In this document: one piece after another, positions 1 through 7,080 of the stretch
Layout of the letters: every line of letters begins with the position of its first letter
How positions within the stretch are numbered: the stretch's first letter is position 1
Assembly: GCF_020217185.1 (NCBI RefSeq)
Contig: NZ_JAIWNX010000281.1
Span: 1-10,000 of the forward strand
Source of the DNA: Asticcacaulis sp.
GTDB taxonomy: Bacteria; Pseudomonadota; Alphaproteobacteria; Caulobacterales; Caulobacteraceae
DNA: 10,000 bases
Direction: 5' to 3'
Position numbers and translations under genes: made by a program
The notes under the pieces: generated by a model
Told to the model about the DNA's origin: nothing
What the model saw: the letters and a program-made list of their open reading frames with translations, nothing else
Databases searched by the model: none

Positions 1-1406
1 AGCGCCTGCTGATCGAGGCTGAGGTCGAAAATGGCCTGCTGCTGCTTTTTGGGGAAGCGGCGGTTGAGATTGGTGCGGAACTTGGCCTCCAGCAGCGGGA
101 TGCCTTCCTTGCGGCGGCGTTTGTGGCCGATGGGGTATTCTACCACGATCTCCTCCCACACTGTGCCGTCGTTGAGCGTGACAGTCACCGCATTGGCGAT
201 CGAGCGTTTGTCCGGGTCGTGATAGTCTTTGGTGAACTGCGGGTCTTCGGTGCAGATGATCTTGTCACGCAGCGCGTCAATACGCGCGTCCTGCGCCACC
301 TCGTCCTCATAGTCCGCCGCCGTCAGACGCCCGAACAGGATGGGCACGGCCATCATGTACTGGATGCAGTGGTCGCGGTCGGCCGGGTTATGCAGCGGTC
401 CCTTCTTGTCGATGATGCGCACACAGGCCTCATGGGTGCGCACGTCGATGCGCGCGATGTCGTCCGGAGACACGCCTTTGGCCCGCAGTTCCTGATGCAC
501 GCGCATGGCCGCTTCGACGGCGGTTTGCGAATGGAACTCCGCCGGGTAGCTGATCTTGAACAGCACGTGCTCCATTACATAGCTGCCGTAGGGGCGCTGG
601 AAGCTGAACGGCTTGCCCTTGAAGGACACGTCGTAAAAGCCCCACACCGGCGCGGTCAGGGCCGAGGGGTAGCCCATCTCACCCTTCTGCACCATCAAAG
701 CCAGCCGCACGGCACGGCTGGTGGCGTCGCCTGCCGCCCACGACTTGCGCGAGCCGGTATTGGGCGCGTGGCGATAGGTGCGCAAGCTCTGCCCATCGAC
801 AAAGGCCAGCGACACAGCGTCGATGATCTCCTCGCGCGTCAGGCCCAGCATCCCGGCCAGCACCGCCGTCGAGGCGACCTTGACGAGGATGACGTGATCG
901 AGACCCACGCGATTGAAGCTGTTGTCCAGCGCCAGTACACCCTGAATCTCATGCGCCTTAATCATAGCGGTCAGGACGTCGCGCATAGTCAGCGGTGCCT
1001 TGCCCGCCGCCACGCGATTGCGCGATATCCAGTCGGCAACGGCCAGAATGCCGCCCAGATTATCCGACGGGTGCCCCCATTCCGCCGCCAGCCAGGTGTC
1101 GTTGAAATCGAGCCAGCGGATCATCGCCCCGATATTGAAGGCCGCCTGTATGGGGTCGAGCTGGAACTGGGTGCCGGGGACTTTGGCACCATTGGGCACG
1201 GTGGTGCCCGGCACGATAGGCCCCAAAAGCTTGGTGCAGGCGGGATAGTCCAGCGCCTCCAGCCCGCAGCCCAGCGTGTCGATCAGGCAGTTGCGCGCCG
1301 TTTCATAGGCGAGGTCGGAGTGGATTTTATAGTTCAGCACGTAGTCGGCGATATCGACAAACACGCTGTCGGGTTCAGGGCGGATATTGGGGATATGTGT
1401 GGACAT
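1..1406 (-). CDS. prpD: 2-methylcitrate dehydratase PrpD (C-terminus cut by window edge)
   Basis: Cytosolic enzyme of the methylcitrate cycle that dehydrates 2-methylcitrate to 2-methylaconitate. The ATG at 1406-1404 opens a frame that stays open to the left edge, giving 468 codons plus 2 bases. The protein matches the E. coli-type PrpD (MmgE/PrpD family, no iron-sulphur cluster; about 483 residues) from its first residues. Near-verbatim family blocks include [61 protein letters not shown] and [12 protein letters not shown]. By alignment from memory only about 15 residues are missing. It is the last visible gene of the operon after prpC. The ribosome site is weak: a GGGAG lies about 13 bases before the ATG, followed by a purine-rich AAGAAAGAAA. 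No acnD or prpF is seen, so dehydration here relies on PrpD, and an aconitase from elsewhere must finish the isomerisation. Confidence 0.97.
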   Translation of the reverse strand, partial: MSTHIPNIRPEPDSVFVDIADYVLNYKIHSDLAYETARNCLIDTLGCGLEALDYPACTKLLGPIVPGTTVPNGAKVPGTQFQLDPIQAAFNIGAMIRWLDFNDTWLAAEWGHPSDNLGGILAVADWISRNRVAAGKAPLTMRDVLTAMIKAHEIQGVLALDNSFNRVGLDHVILVKVASTAVLAGMLGLTREEIIDAVSLAFVDGQSLRTYRHAPNTGSRKSWAAGDATSRAVRLALMVQKGEMGYPSALTAPVWGFYDVSFKGKPFSFQRPYGSYVMEHVLFKISYPAEFHSQTAVEAAMRVHQELRAKGVSPDDIARIDVRTHEACVRIIDKKGPLHNPADRDHCIQYMMAVPILFGRLTAADYEDEVAQDARIDALRDKIICTEDPQFTKDYHDPDKRSIANAVTVTLNDGTVWEEIVVEYPIGHKRRRKEGIPLLEAKFRTNLNRRFPKKQQQAIFDLSLDQQA

Positions 1407-1421
1407 GGTTTCTTCTTTCTT

Positions 1422-1588
1422 CTCCCTTGTCGCGCCGCGATGGGGAGGGCCGGGCGGCCAGTGCCAGACTGCGAAGCGGTGACGGGGGCTGACTGTGAAG
1501 ATCGAGTGCGCTGGATTTTGGGGCGTTATCCCCCTCCGTCTGCTCACTTCGTTCGCAGCCACCTCCCCATCGCTACGCGACAGGGAGG
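1422..1588. repeat. Intergenic palindromic repeat, two inverted copies between prpC and prpD
   Basis: This fills almost the whole 185-base prpC-prpD spacer. Copy A (1422-1448) pairs CTCCC with GGGAG and TCGC with GCGA around a GCC loop. Copy B (1562-1588) pairs CCTCCC with GGGAGG and TCGC with GCGA around a TAC loop. The reverse complement of B matches A at nearly every position, with one indel and about three substitutions. The similarity continues inwards (CTGCGAA near 1469-1475, and its complement near 1551-1557), so the two copies are inverted and could form one large cruciform or long RNA stem. Copy B ends 3 bases from the prpC stop codon. CCTCC...GGAGG hairpin repeats of this kind are familiar between genes of Caulobacterales and related alphaproteobacteria; that identification is from memory. 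No T-run follows, so it does not look like an intrinsic terminator. Confidence 0.75.
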
Positions 1589-1591
1589 AGG

Positions 1592-2767
1592 TTATTGCCG
1601 GTCTTCGATCCTGACGAAGGCGCGGTCTTCGGGGCCGGTATAGTTGGCGCTGGGGCGAATGATCTTGCCGTCGATGCGCTGCTCAATCACGTGCGCCGAC
1701 CAGCCGGCGGTGCGCGCTATGGCAAACAGCGGCGTGAACATGGCCGTCGGCACCCCCATGCGGTGGTAGGAGACGGCGGAGAACCAGTCGAGATTGGGGA
1801 ACATCTTTTTGACCTCCCACATCACCCGCTCCAGCCGCTCGGCTATGGCGTACATTTTCAGCGAACTCTGCTCGACGCTAAGGTCGTGGGCGACCTGTTT
1901 GATCACCACATTGCGCGGGTCGGAGACCGTATAGACCGGGTGGCCAAAGCCGATCACCACCTCCTTGCGTTCGACGCGGGCGCGGATGTCGGCCTCGGCC
2001 TCGTCCGGGGTGGCGTAGCGCTTCTGGATTTCAAAGGCCACCTCATTGGCCCCGCCGTGCTTGGGCCCGCGCAGCGCGCCAATGGCCCCGGCAATGCACG
2101 AATACATGTCCGAGCCCGTCCCGGCGATCACGCGCCCGGCAAAGGTCGAAGCGTTGAACTCATGCTCGGCATAAAGGATCAGCGAAATGTGCATGGCCTT
2201 CACCCAGCTCTCGCGCGGTTTTTCGCCGTGCAGCAGGTGCAGGAAGTGCCCGCCGATGGAGTCGTCGTCCGTCTCGACCTCGATGCGCTTGCCATTGTGG
2301 CTGTAGTGATACCAGTAGAGCAGCATCGACCCCAGAGACGCCATCAGCTTATCGGCAATGTCGCGGGCCGAAGGCGCATTGTGGTCGTCCTTTTCCGGCG
2401 CCAGACAGCCCAGCAGCGACACGCCGGTGCGCATCACATCCATCGGGTGCGCCGAGGGCGGTATCTGCTCCAGCACCGACTTCAGGCTGACCGGCAGGCC
2501 ACGTAGGGCGCGCAGCTTGCTCTTATAGGCCGCCAGCTCCGCAACGGTCGGCAGGGTGCCGTGCACCAGCAGGTACGCCACCTCCTCGAACTCGCACGTC
2601 TGGGCCAGGTCGAGAATATCGTAGCCGCGATAGGCCAGATCATTCCCCGTGCGCCCCACCGTGCACAGGGCGGTATTACCCGCCGCCATACCCGACAGGG
2701 CGACCGACTTTTTGGGTTTGAAGGCGGTGGTCGCCTCCCCTTTGGGTAACTCGCTGACGGCATTCAT
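1592..2767 (-). CDS. prpC: 2-methylcitrate synthase
   Basis: Condenses propionyl-CoA with oxaloacetate to 2-methylcitrate and CoA, in the cytosol. The 391-residue product is the usual length for the short citrate-synthase-like PrpC. The citrate synthase signature is present as [13 protein letters not shown] (residues 273-285). The expected catalytic triad is visible: His237 in GPKHGGANE, His276 in the signature, and Asp327 in [13 protein letters not shown]. The C-terminal [18 protein letters not shown] block is typical of PrpC rather than the larger GltA. The ATG at 2767 follows a strong GGAGG about 8 bases upstream and lies 15 bases after the prpB stop, so it is co-transcribed with prpB. PrpC enzymes often retain some citrate synthase activity, so minor acetyl-CoA use cannot be excluded from sequence. 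Confidence 0.97.
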   Translation of the reverse strand: MNAVSELPKGEATTAFKPKKSVALSGMAAGNTALCTVGRTGNDLAYRGYDILDLAQTCEFEEVAYLLVHGTLPTVAELAAYKSKLRALRGLPVSLKSVLEQIPPSAHPMDVMRTGVSLLGCLAPEKDDHNAPSARDIADKLMASLGSMLLYWYHYSHNGKRIEVETDDDSIGGHFLHLLHGEKPRESWVKAMHISLILYAEHEFNASTFAGRVIAGTGSDMYSCIAGAIGALRGPKHGGANEVAFEIQKRYATPDEAEADIRARVERKEVVIGFGHPVYTVSDPRNVVIKQVAHDLSVEQSSLKMYAIAERLERVMWEVKKMFPNLDWFSAVSYHRMGVPTAMFTPLFAIARTAGWSAHVIEQRIDGKIIRPSANYTGPEDRAFVRIEDRQ

Positions 2768-2782
2768 GGGTGTTCCCTCCGG

Positions 2783-3661
2783 TTATTTGTTTTTATTGAA
2801 CATCGCATCGAGGCGCTGTTCGTAGTCGTAATAGTCGATGCGCTGATACAGCTCGTCGCGCGTCTGCATCAGGTCCAGCACAGTCTTCTGATGGCCGTCG
2901 CGGCGGATGGCCTCATAGACGGTCTCGGCGGCCTTGTTCATGGCGCGGAAGGCCGACAGGGGATAGAGCTGAATGGCCACGCCGGCAGAGGCCAGTTCCT
3001 CGCGCGTAAACAGCGGCGTCTTGCCGAACTCGGTAATATTGGCCAGCACCGGCACCTTTACGGCGGCAGTAAAGCGGCGATAGGTGTCAAGATCATAGGC
3101 GGCTTCGGCAAAAATCCCGTCCGCCCCGGCTTCGACGCAGGCCAGCGCCCGCTCAATCGCCGCATCGACCCCGTCCACCGCAATGGCGTCGGTGCGGGCG
3201 ATCAGGAAGAAGTCCGGATCGGTCTTGGCACTGGCGGCGGCCTTGACGCGATCAACCATTTCCGCGACCGACACGATCTCCTTGCCCGGCCGGTGACCGC
3301 AGCGCTTGGCCCCTACCTGATCCTCGATATGGCAGGCGGCGGCCCCCGCCTTGATCAGGGCCTTGACCGTGCGCTCGATATTGAAGGCCGAGGGGCCAAA
3401 GCCCGTGTCGATATCGACCATCAGCGGCAGGTCGCACACATCGGTGATGCGCCGCACGTCGATCAGCACGTCCTCAAGGCCGCTGATCCCCAGATCGGGC
3501 ATCCCCAGCGACCCTGCCGCTACGCCACCGCCGCTGAGGTAGATGGCGCGGTAACCGGCGCGTTTGGCCAAAAGCGCGTGGTTGGCATTGATCGCGCCGA
3601 TGACCTGCAACGGGCTTTCGGCCTTGAGCACCGCACGAAATCGGGCACCGGGTGAGGTCAT
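2783..3661 (-). CDS. prpB: 2-methylisocitrate lyase
   Basis: Last step of the methylcitrate cycle: cleaves (2S,3R)-2-methylisocitrate to pyruvate and succinate. It is a Mg2+-dependent TIM-barrel enzyme of the isocitrate lyase/PEP mutase superfamily, in the cytosol. The 292 residues match the usual PrpB length of about 295. The active-site loop KRCGH is at 119-123 (Cys121), and metal and substrate residues are visible as Asp83 and Asp85 (VDIDTGFG), Glu113 (HIEDQ), Arg156 (ARTDA), Glu186 (FAEA) and Asn208 (LANITEF). The loop is KRCGH and the protein is short, which points to methylisocitrate lyase rather than isocitrate lyase AceA. Its ATG overlaps the stop of the upstream thiolase by 4 bases (ATGA), with a GGAG site inside the thiolase 3' end, so the two genes are probably translationally coupled. 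Confidence 0.97.
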   Translation of the reverse strand: MTSPGARFRAVLKAESPLQVIGAINANHALLAKRAGYRAIYLSGGGVAAGSLGMPDLGISGLEDVLIDVRRITDVCDLPLMVDIDTGFGPSAFNIERTVKALIKAGAAACHIEDQVGAKRCGHRPGKEIVSVAEMVDRVKAAASAKTDPDFFLIARTDAIAVDGVDAAIERALACVEAGADGIFAEAAYDLDTYRRFTAAVKVPVLANITEFGKTPLFTREELASAGVAIQLYPLSAFRAMNKAAETVYEAIRRDGHQKTVLDLMQTRDELYQRIDYYDYEQRLDAMFNKNK

Positions 3662-4818
3662 GACAGTCTCTCCAGAATACTCACATAGTTGGCGACCGCA
3701 CCGCCGCCCATATTGAAGGCCAGACCGAGCTTCGGGTCAGGCAGCTGCATCTCGCCCGCCTCCGCACACAGTTGCCGCGCGGCGATGACATGCATGGAAA
3801 CGCCCGTGGCCCCGACCGGATGGCCCTTGGCCTTCAGCCCACCGGACATATTGGTGGGGCACCGCCCCTGACGACCCGTGCCTCCGGCGATGATAAACTC
3901 TGCCCCCTGCCCTTTGGGGGCCAGCCCCATGGCTTCGGCGACCAGCAGTTCGGCGATGGTGAAACAGTCGTGGACCTCGGCAAAGCTGAGGTCAGACACC
4001 GAGACGCCCGCCTGCGCATAGGCGCGCTCAAAGGCCAGACGCGGGCCGGTAAAGTCGGTCATGTCCTTGGCCGACAAGGGCAGCAGGTCATTGACCTGAA
4101 CCGCGGCGCGGAAACCGACGGCGCGGCGGAAGTCTGTGGCCCGGTTGACGCGGGTCAGGACGATGGCCGCCGCCCCGTCCGACACCAGCGAACAATCGGT
4201 CATTTTCAGGGGGTCGGAAATCAGCGGGTTCTTTTCGGACACCGTGGCGCAGAATTCGACCGACAGCGGCTTTTTGAGCTGCGCCAATGGATTGCTGAGC
4301 GCCGCCTGATGGTTTTTGGCGGCGATATGCGCCATGGCCAGGGTCGGATCGCCGTAGCGTTCGCCATAGGCGCGGGCAAAGCGGGCAAAGATGTCGGGGA
4401 AGGACAGGCCGGCCTCTTCGGCCTGATAGCTGGCGGCCCCCAGAGCGCGGGTCACGCCCGCCCCGTCGAGCGCCGTCATTTTTTCGGCCCCGACGACCAG
4501 CGCCGTGTTTATGCGCCCCGAGGCAATGGCGTCCATCGCCGCATAGAGCGCCGCCGATCCCGACGCACAGGCGTTTTCCAGCCGCGTGGCGGGTGTGTAG
4601 CGCAGGCCTTCATCGGCCCCCAGCACCATCGAGGCGCAAAAACCGTCGGGCGTCAGACCGGCATTGTATAGCCCCAGAAACACCGCATCGACGTCGGCTC
4701 CGCTGATCCCGGCGTCGCTGAGCGCCTCACGCGCCGCCGTCTGAATGAGCGCTTCGAGCGACAGGTCCAGCCGTCCGAACGGCGTATGACCCCAGCCGAC
4801 AATGGCCGCTGCGTGCAT
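3658..4818 (-). CDS. SCP2-type thiolase (acetyl-CoA acetyltransferase family), first gene of the prp operon
   Basis: Thiolase-fold enzyme that makes or cleaves 3-oxoacyl-CoA; the 386-residue length is normal. The nucleophile is probably Cys84 in [10 protein letters not shown]. The motif HDCF at 283-286 replaces the NEAF of classical degradative thiolases and is diagnostic of SCP2/SCP-x-type thiolases. The GHPVGATG block (His333) and a C-terminal [10 protein letters not shown] complete the family pattern; the classical CxG cysteine is absent, as expected if HDCF Cys285 supplies the acid/base. There is no fused sterol-carrier domain. It leads the operon and overlaps prpB by 4 bases. Family members act on branched substrates such as 2-methyl-3-oxoacyl-CoA, whose cleavage gives propionyl-CoA. 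A role feeding PrpC is therefore an attractive inference, but the substrate cannot be read from the sequence. The ATG at 4818 follows GGGAG at a good distance. Confidence 0.9.
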   Translation of the reverse strand: MHAAAIVGWGHTPFGRLDLSLEALIQTAAREALSDAGISGADVDAVFLGLYNAGLTPDGFCASMVLGADEGLRYTPATRLENACASGSAALYAAMDAIASGRINTALVVGAEKMTALDGAGVTRALGAASYQAEEAGLSFPDIFARFARAYGERYGDPTLAMAHIAAKNHQAALSNPLAQLKKPLSVEFCATVSEKNPLISDPLKMTDCSLVSDGAAAIVLTRVNRATDFRRAVGFRAAVQVNDLLPLSAKDMTDFTGPRLAFERAYAQAGVSVSDLSFAEVHDCFTIAELLVAEAMGLAPKGQGAEFIIAGGTGRQGRCPTNMSGGLKAKGHPVGATGVSMHVIAARQLCAEAGEMQLPDPKLGLAFNMGGGAVANYVSILERLS

Positions 4819-4842
4819 GATGTGGGCTCCCTTTTTTAGGTC

Positions 4843-4874
4843 GCAACCGCTTCTGCGTCGGTTGCTGATGCAAC
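4843..4874. promoter_or_regulatory. Overlapping inverted repeats, candidate operator of the thiolase-prp operon
   Basis: Two perfect dyads share bases here. GTTGC (4861-4865) pairs with GCAAC (4870-4874) across the 4-base spacer TGAT. GCAACCG (4843-4849) pairs with CGGTTGC (4859-4865) across 9 bases. On the minus strand they fall at the predicted transcription start and in the first part of the leader, the usual place for a repressor site. The TTGC-N4-GCAA core loosely resembles the TTTGC/GCAAA half-sites of the short-chain acyl-CoA regulators of the RamB/PccR/MccR group, but the spacing differs. A site for the neighbouring WYL regulator is equally possible. Confidence 0.35.
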
Positions 4875-4878
4875 AAGG

Positions 4879-4906
4879 CGTAAACCCTTGCCGCAGCGGG
4901 AGTCAA
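4879..4906 (-). promoter_or_regulatory. Candidate sigma-70-type promoter of the thiolase-prpBCD operon
   Basis: On the minus strand, TTGACT (4906-4901) matches the -35 consensus at five of six positions. It is followed, 16 bases on, by TTTACG (4884-4879), a weak -10 with three of six matches. The start would be near 4872, leaving a leader of about 50 bases that ends in GGGAG before the thiolase ATG. Read by eye only. Confidence 0.35.
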
Positions 4907-4956
4907 TGCAGGCGCCGGACACGTTTTCGGGACTGAAAAAACGCGCGTTCACCGAT

Positions 4957-4989
4957 ACATGCTGCAATTTTTTGGCAGCATGTTACACT
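4957..4989 (+). promoter_or_regulatory. Extended -10 promoter overlapped by a 9+9 bp inverted repeat, upstream of the WYL regulator
   Basis: ACATGCTGC (4957-4965) and GCAGCATGT (4975-4983) are perfect inverted copies with a 9-base spacer containing a run of six T. Directly after comes TGTTACACT (4981-4989), a good extended -10 (TG-N-TACACT), with only a weak -35 (CTGCAA, 4962-4967). The predicted start is at or within a base or two of 4996, the A of the regulator's ATG. A protein bound to the dyad would cover the -35 to -10 region, which suits autoregulation by the regulator encoded here. No Shine-Dalgarno sequence precedes the ATG. Confidence 0.5.
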
Positions 4990-4995
4990 CGCCAC

Positions 4996-5763
4996 ATGAA
5001 GACCGCCGACCGCCACGCCGCCCTGCTCGAAGCCTTGCGCGAACACAGCGCCCCCGTCAGCGGACGCGCCCTGTCCGCCAAGCTGGGGACGTCGCTACGC
5101 ACGCTGTACCGCGACATCGCCGCTTTGCAGGCGCAAGGGGCCCCCATCGAAGGCGCGCCGGGCATCGGCTATGTGCTGAAACCGGCCTATCGCCTGCCGC
5201 CGCTGATGCTGTCGCCGGAAGAGATCGAAGCCCTGATCACCGGGGCCTTGTGGGTCGCCGATCGCGCCGAACCGCGCTTAGGCGAAGCGGCACAAGGCCT
5301 GATTCAGGCCCTAAGCCCGCACCTGCCCGCTGCCATCCGTGACGACCTGACGCAGCGCGGCCTGCTGGTCGGGCGTGGTCTGGCCGTGCCCGAAGCCCAT
5401 ATCGACCCGGCCCTGATCCGATCGGCCATTCGTTCGGAACGCTGCGTTTATATGAGCTATATCGACCTCAAGGGCACGGTCAGCGAACGCACCGTCTGGC
5501 CCATCGCGCTCGGCTTCTTCGACCACCTGCGCATACTGGTGGTGTGGTGCGAACTGAAACAGGCGTTTCGGCACTTCCGTACCGAACGCATACTGAGCTG
5601 GAAGCCGCTCGACATCCCCTTCCCGCGCCGCCGCGCCGCGCTCTTGAAGGCGTGGCGCGACACGCTGCGCGAGGGCGAGGTGATGATGCCGGAACAGTCC
5701 AACCGCAACATGGTGACAGGTTTTGGCAGCATGTCCGATGAAACCGAGGGCGAAAGCGCCTGA
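4996..5763 (+). CDS. HTH- and WYL-domain transcriptional regulator (YafY-like)
   Basis: Predicted one-component DNA-binding regulator of 255 residues. An N-terminal winged helix-turn-helix of the DeoR/HTH_11 type covers about residues 4-60, with the recognition region SGRALSAKLGTSLRTLYRDI at 22-41 and a wing GAPGIGYVL. A linker follows (about 65-138). The WYL ligand-binding domain lies at about 139-206 and ends in the family-typical FRHFRTERI. The name-giving W-Y-L is degenerate here (GFFDHLRILVVWCE). ATG 4996 is chosen because family similarity begins at once (MKTADRHAALLEAL). Upstream in-frame starts at 4888 (TTG) and 4906 (ATG) would add residues unlike the family and would read through the promoter. 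The gene is divergent from the thiolase-prp operon and is the only regulator in the window, so it may control that operon. The ligand is unknown. Its 3' end converges on the alpha-galactosidase with 23 bases between stops. Confidence 0.9.
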   Translation: MKTADRHAALLEALREHSAPVSGRALSAKLGTSLRTLYRDIAALQAQGAPIEGAPGIGYVLKPAYRLPPLMLSPEEIEALITGALWVADRAEPRLGEAAQGLIQALSPHLPAAIRDDLTQRGLLVGRGLAVPEAHIDPALIRSAIRSERCVYMSYIDLKGTVSERTVWPIALGFFDHLRILVVWCELKQAFRHFRTERILSWKPLDIPFPRRRAALLKAWRDTLREGEVMMPEQSNRNMVTGFGSMSDETEGESA

Positions 5764-5786
5764 TCTAGCCGTTCACAAACGTGTGA

Positions 5787-7001
5787 TCAAATGATCGGCG
5801 TCAAACGCACCATGATCACGCCGTGCGACGCCACGGTGCCGCCAAAGCGTGCCTTGACGTTCTTCGTCACCTTTTTGGACCACAGATCCTTGACCTGAAC
5901 CTTCAGACCGGCAGGCAGGTTGAGCTGTTCCCAGGTGACGCTCATCTCCGCCGGCGCAGCTCCGCGGTTGAACAGCACCACCGCCTGATCGCCGCCTTTC
6001 AGCGGACGCGCCCAGATTTCGAGGTCGCCCTCTTTCCAGATGCGCTTGGCCTGCTGCCCCAGCGGGTCCTGATCGACGGCGATGACGTCTTTATTGGTCA
6101 GGATGCGCAGCGTATCGGCGTCCATAGTGGACAGGTCGTTCCCGGCGATCAGCGGCGCGGCCAGCATGGCCCACAGCGAGAAATGCGACTCGTATTCGGT
6201 CGTCGTCATACCGCCATTGCCGACTTCGAGCATGTCGGGATCGTTCCAGCGGTTCGGGCCGGAATAGCGCCACAGGTCCACCTGCTTGTCGAGGATGTTG
6301 ACCATGCCGATCGAATAGCCCTTCTTTCCCTCCCAGGCGTCATAGATGTCGCCGGTGGTGCGCCACAGGTGGCCGATGGGCGCGGCCCAGCGCTGCGGAT
6401 AGTTGTCGCCCCACTCGCAGATCGACAGGACGATATCGCGCCCGGACTCGCGCAGCGCCTTGGCCATGATGGTATAGGCCGCTTCGGCATCGCGCGTGCC
6501 CGTGTAGCACCAGTCGTATTTCAGATAATCGACGCCCCATCGGGCGTATTGCCGGGCGTCCTGAAACTCATGCCCGGCACTGCCCGGACGGCCGCCGCAG
6601 GTCAGCGAACCGGCGTCAGAATAAAGACCAAACTTCAATCCCTTGCTGTGCACATAGTCGATCAGGGCCTTCATGCCGGACGGAAAGCGCTCCAGATTGA
6701 CCTGAATATTGCCGTCGGCATCGCGGCTTTTCTGCCAGCAATCGTCGATGACGATATACTGATAGCCCGCGTCCTTGAGGCCCGACGCCGCCATGGCATC
6801 GGCCTGCTTGCGCACGATGTCCTCGGTGATATTGCAGGCGTATTTGTTCCAGGAATTCCACCCCATAGGCGGGGTGGGCAGCAGGTTGGGTTTCGGCGCT
6901 TCCAGCTTCAGCGTCTCATGCGCCTGCGCGGTGGCCACACCGCCCCCCAGACACAGACTCACACTCAGGCCAGCGGCCAGCAACCAGGCGGTCGTTTTCA
7001 T
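5787..7001 (-). CDS. Secreted GH27 alpha-galactosidase
   Basis: Retaining glycoside hydrolase that releases terminal alpha-galactose, as from melibiose, raffinose or galactomannan side chains. It is probably periplasmic or exported: residues 1-27 form a signal peptide with charged MKTT, a hydrophobic core and an AQA cleavage site before HETL. The TIM barrel begins at PPMGWNSWNKY (44-54). The GH27 signature GYQYIVIDDCW is at 79-89, the nucleophile is Asp163 in YLKYDWC, and the acid/base is Asp218 in LWRTTGDIYDAW, by comparison with human alpha-galactosidase A Asp170 and Asp231. The conserved WNDPDML is at 252-258. Residues after about 315 form the C-terminal beta-sandwich. The 404-residue length is normal. 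ATG 7001 follows GGGAG at about 7 bases. No transporter, galactose-catabolic gene or LacI/AraC regulator lies beside it, so it stands as a single gene. Alpha-N-acetylgalactosaminidase also belongs to GH27 and cannot be fully excluded. Confidence 0.95.
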   Translation of the reverse strand: MKTTAWLLAAGLSVSLCLGGGVATAQAHETLKLEAPKPNLLPTPPMGWNSWNKYACNITEDIVRKQADAMAASGLKDAGYQYIVIDDCWQKSRDADGNIQVNLERFPSGMKALIDYVHSKGLKFGLYSDAGSLTCGGRPGSAGHEFQDARQYARWGVDYLKYDWCYTGTRDAEAAYTIMAKALRESGRDIVLSICEWGDNYPQRWAAPIGHLWRTTGDIYDAWEGKKGYSIGMVNILDKQVDLWRYSGPNRWNDPDMLEVGNGGMTTTEYESHFSLWAMLAAPLIAGNDLSTMDADTLRILTNKDVIAVDQDPLGQQAKRIWKEGDLEIWARPLKGGDQAVVLFNRGAAPAEMSVTWEQLNLPAGLKVQVKDLWSKKVTKNVKARFGGTVASHGVIMVRLTPII

Positions 7002-7032
7002 TTTCAGCTCCCTCTATTGTTTTCGCCCATTA

Positions 7033-7062
7033 AATATATCAATTTTATTTAATCAAGCGCTT
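7033..7062 (-). promoter_or_regulatory. Candidate promoter and LacI-type operator of the alpha-galactosidase gene
   Basis: The 79-base gap is strikingly AT-rich for this genome. On the minus strand TATATT (7038-7033) matches the -10 consensus at five of six positions. The perfect 8-bp palindrome AAGCGCTT (7055-7062) lies where the -35 element would be. CG-centred palindromes of this form are typical of LacI-family repressor sites near sugar-use genes; repression relieved by a galactoside is the natural inference. No LacI-family gene is in the window. Confidence 0.4.
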
Positions 7063-7080
7063 TTGTGTGACAATACCACA

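Noticed and set aside
1422..1588. Intrinsic terminator after prpC
   Set aside because: The hairpins are strong but no U-tract follows on the minus strand. prpD continues the same pathway in the same direction, so an operon repeat is the simpler reading.
123..1643. Long plus-strand open frame (506 codons) opposite prpD
   Set aside because: It is antisense to a clearly conserved PrpD. The product is rich in His, Arg, Gly and Val with no family pattern, as expected of the mirror frame of a GC-rich gene, and it runs through the intergenic repeat.
4888..4995. N-terminal extension of the WYL regulator from TTG 4888 or ATG 4906
   Set aside because: The 36 extra residues do not resemble the family and the ribosome site is poor. 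The reading would cross the extended -10 and the inverted repeat.
5764..5800. Bidirectional terminator between the converging WYL and alpha-galactosidase genes
   Set aside because: Only 23 bases separate the stops. The small GATCA/TGATC dyad at 5785-5796 is too short and has no T-run.
5823..7052. Plus-strand open frame (409 codons) opposite the alpha-galactosidase
   Set aside because: The opposite strand carries all GH27 motifs. This frame has no recognisable domain and low-complexity shadow composition. Similar antisense frames at 1595-2506, 2891-3655, 3772-4671 and 8066-9037 were rejected for the same reason.
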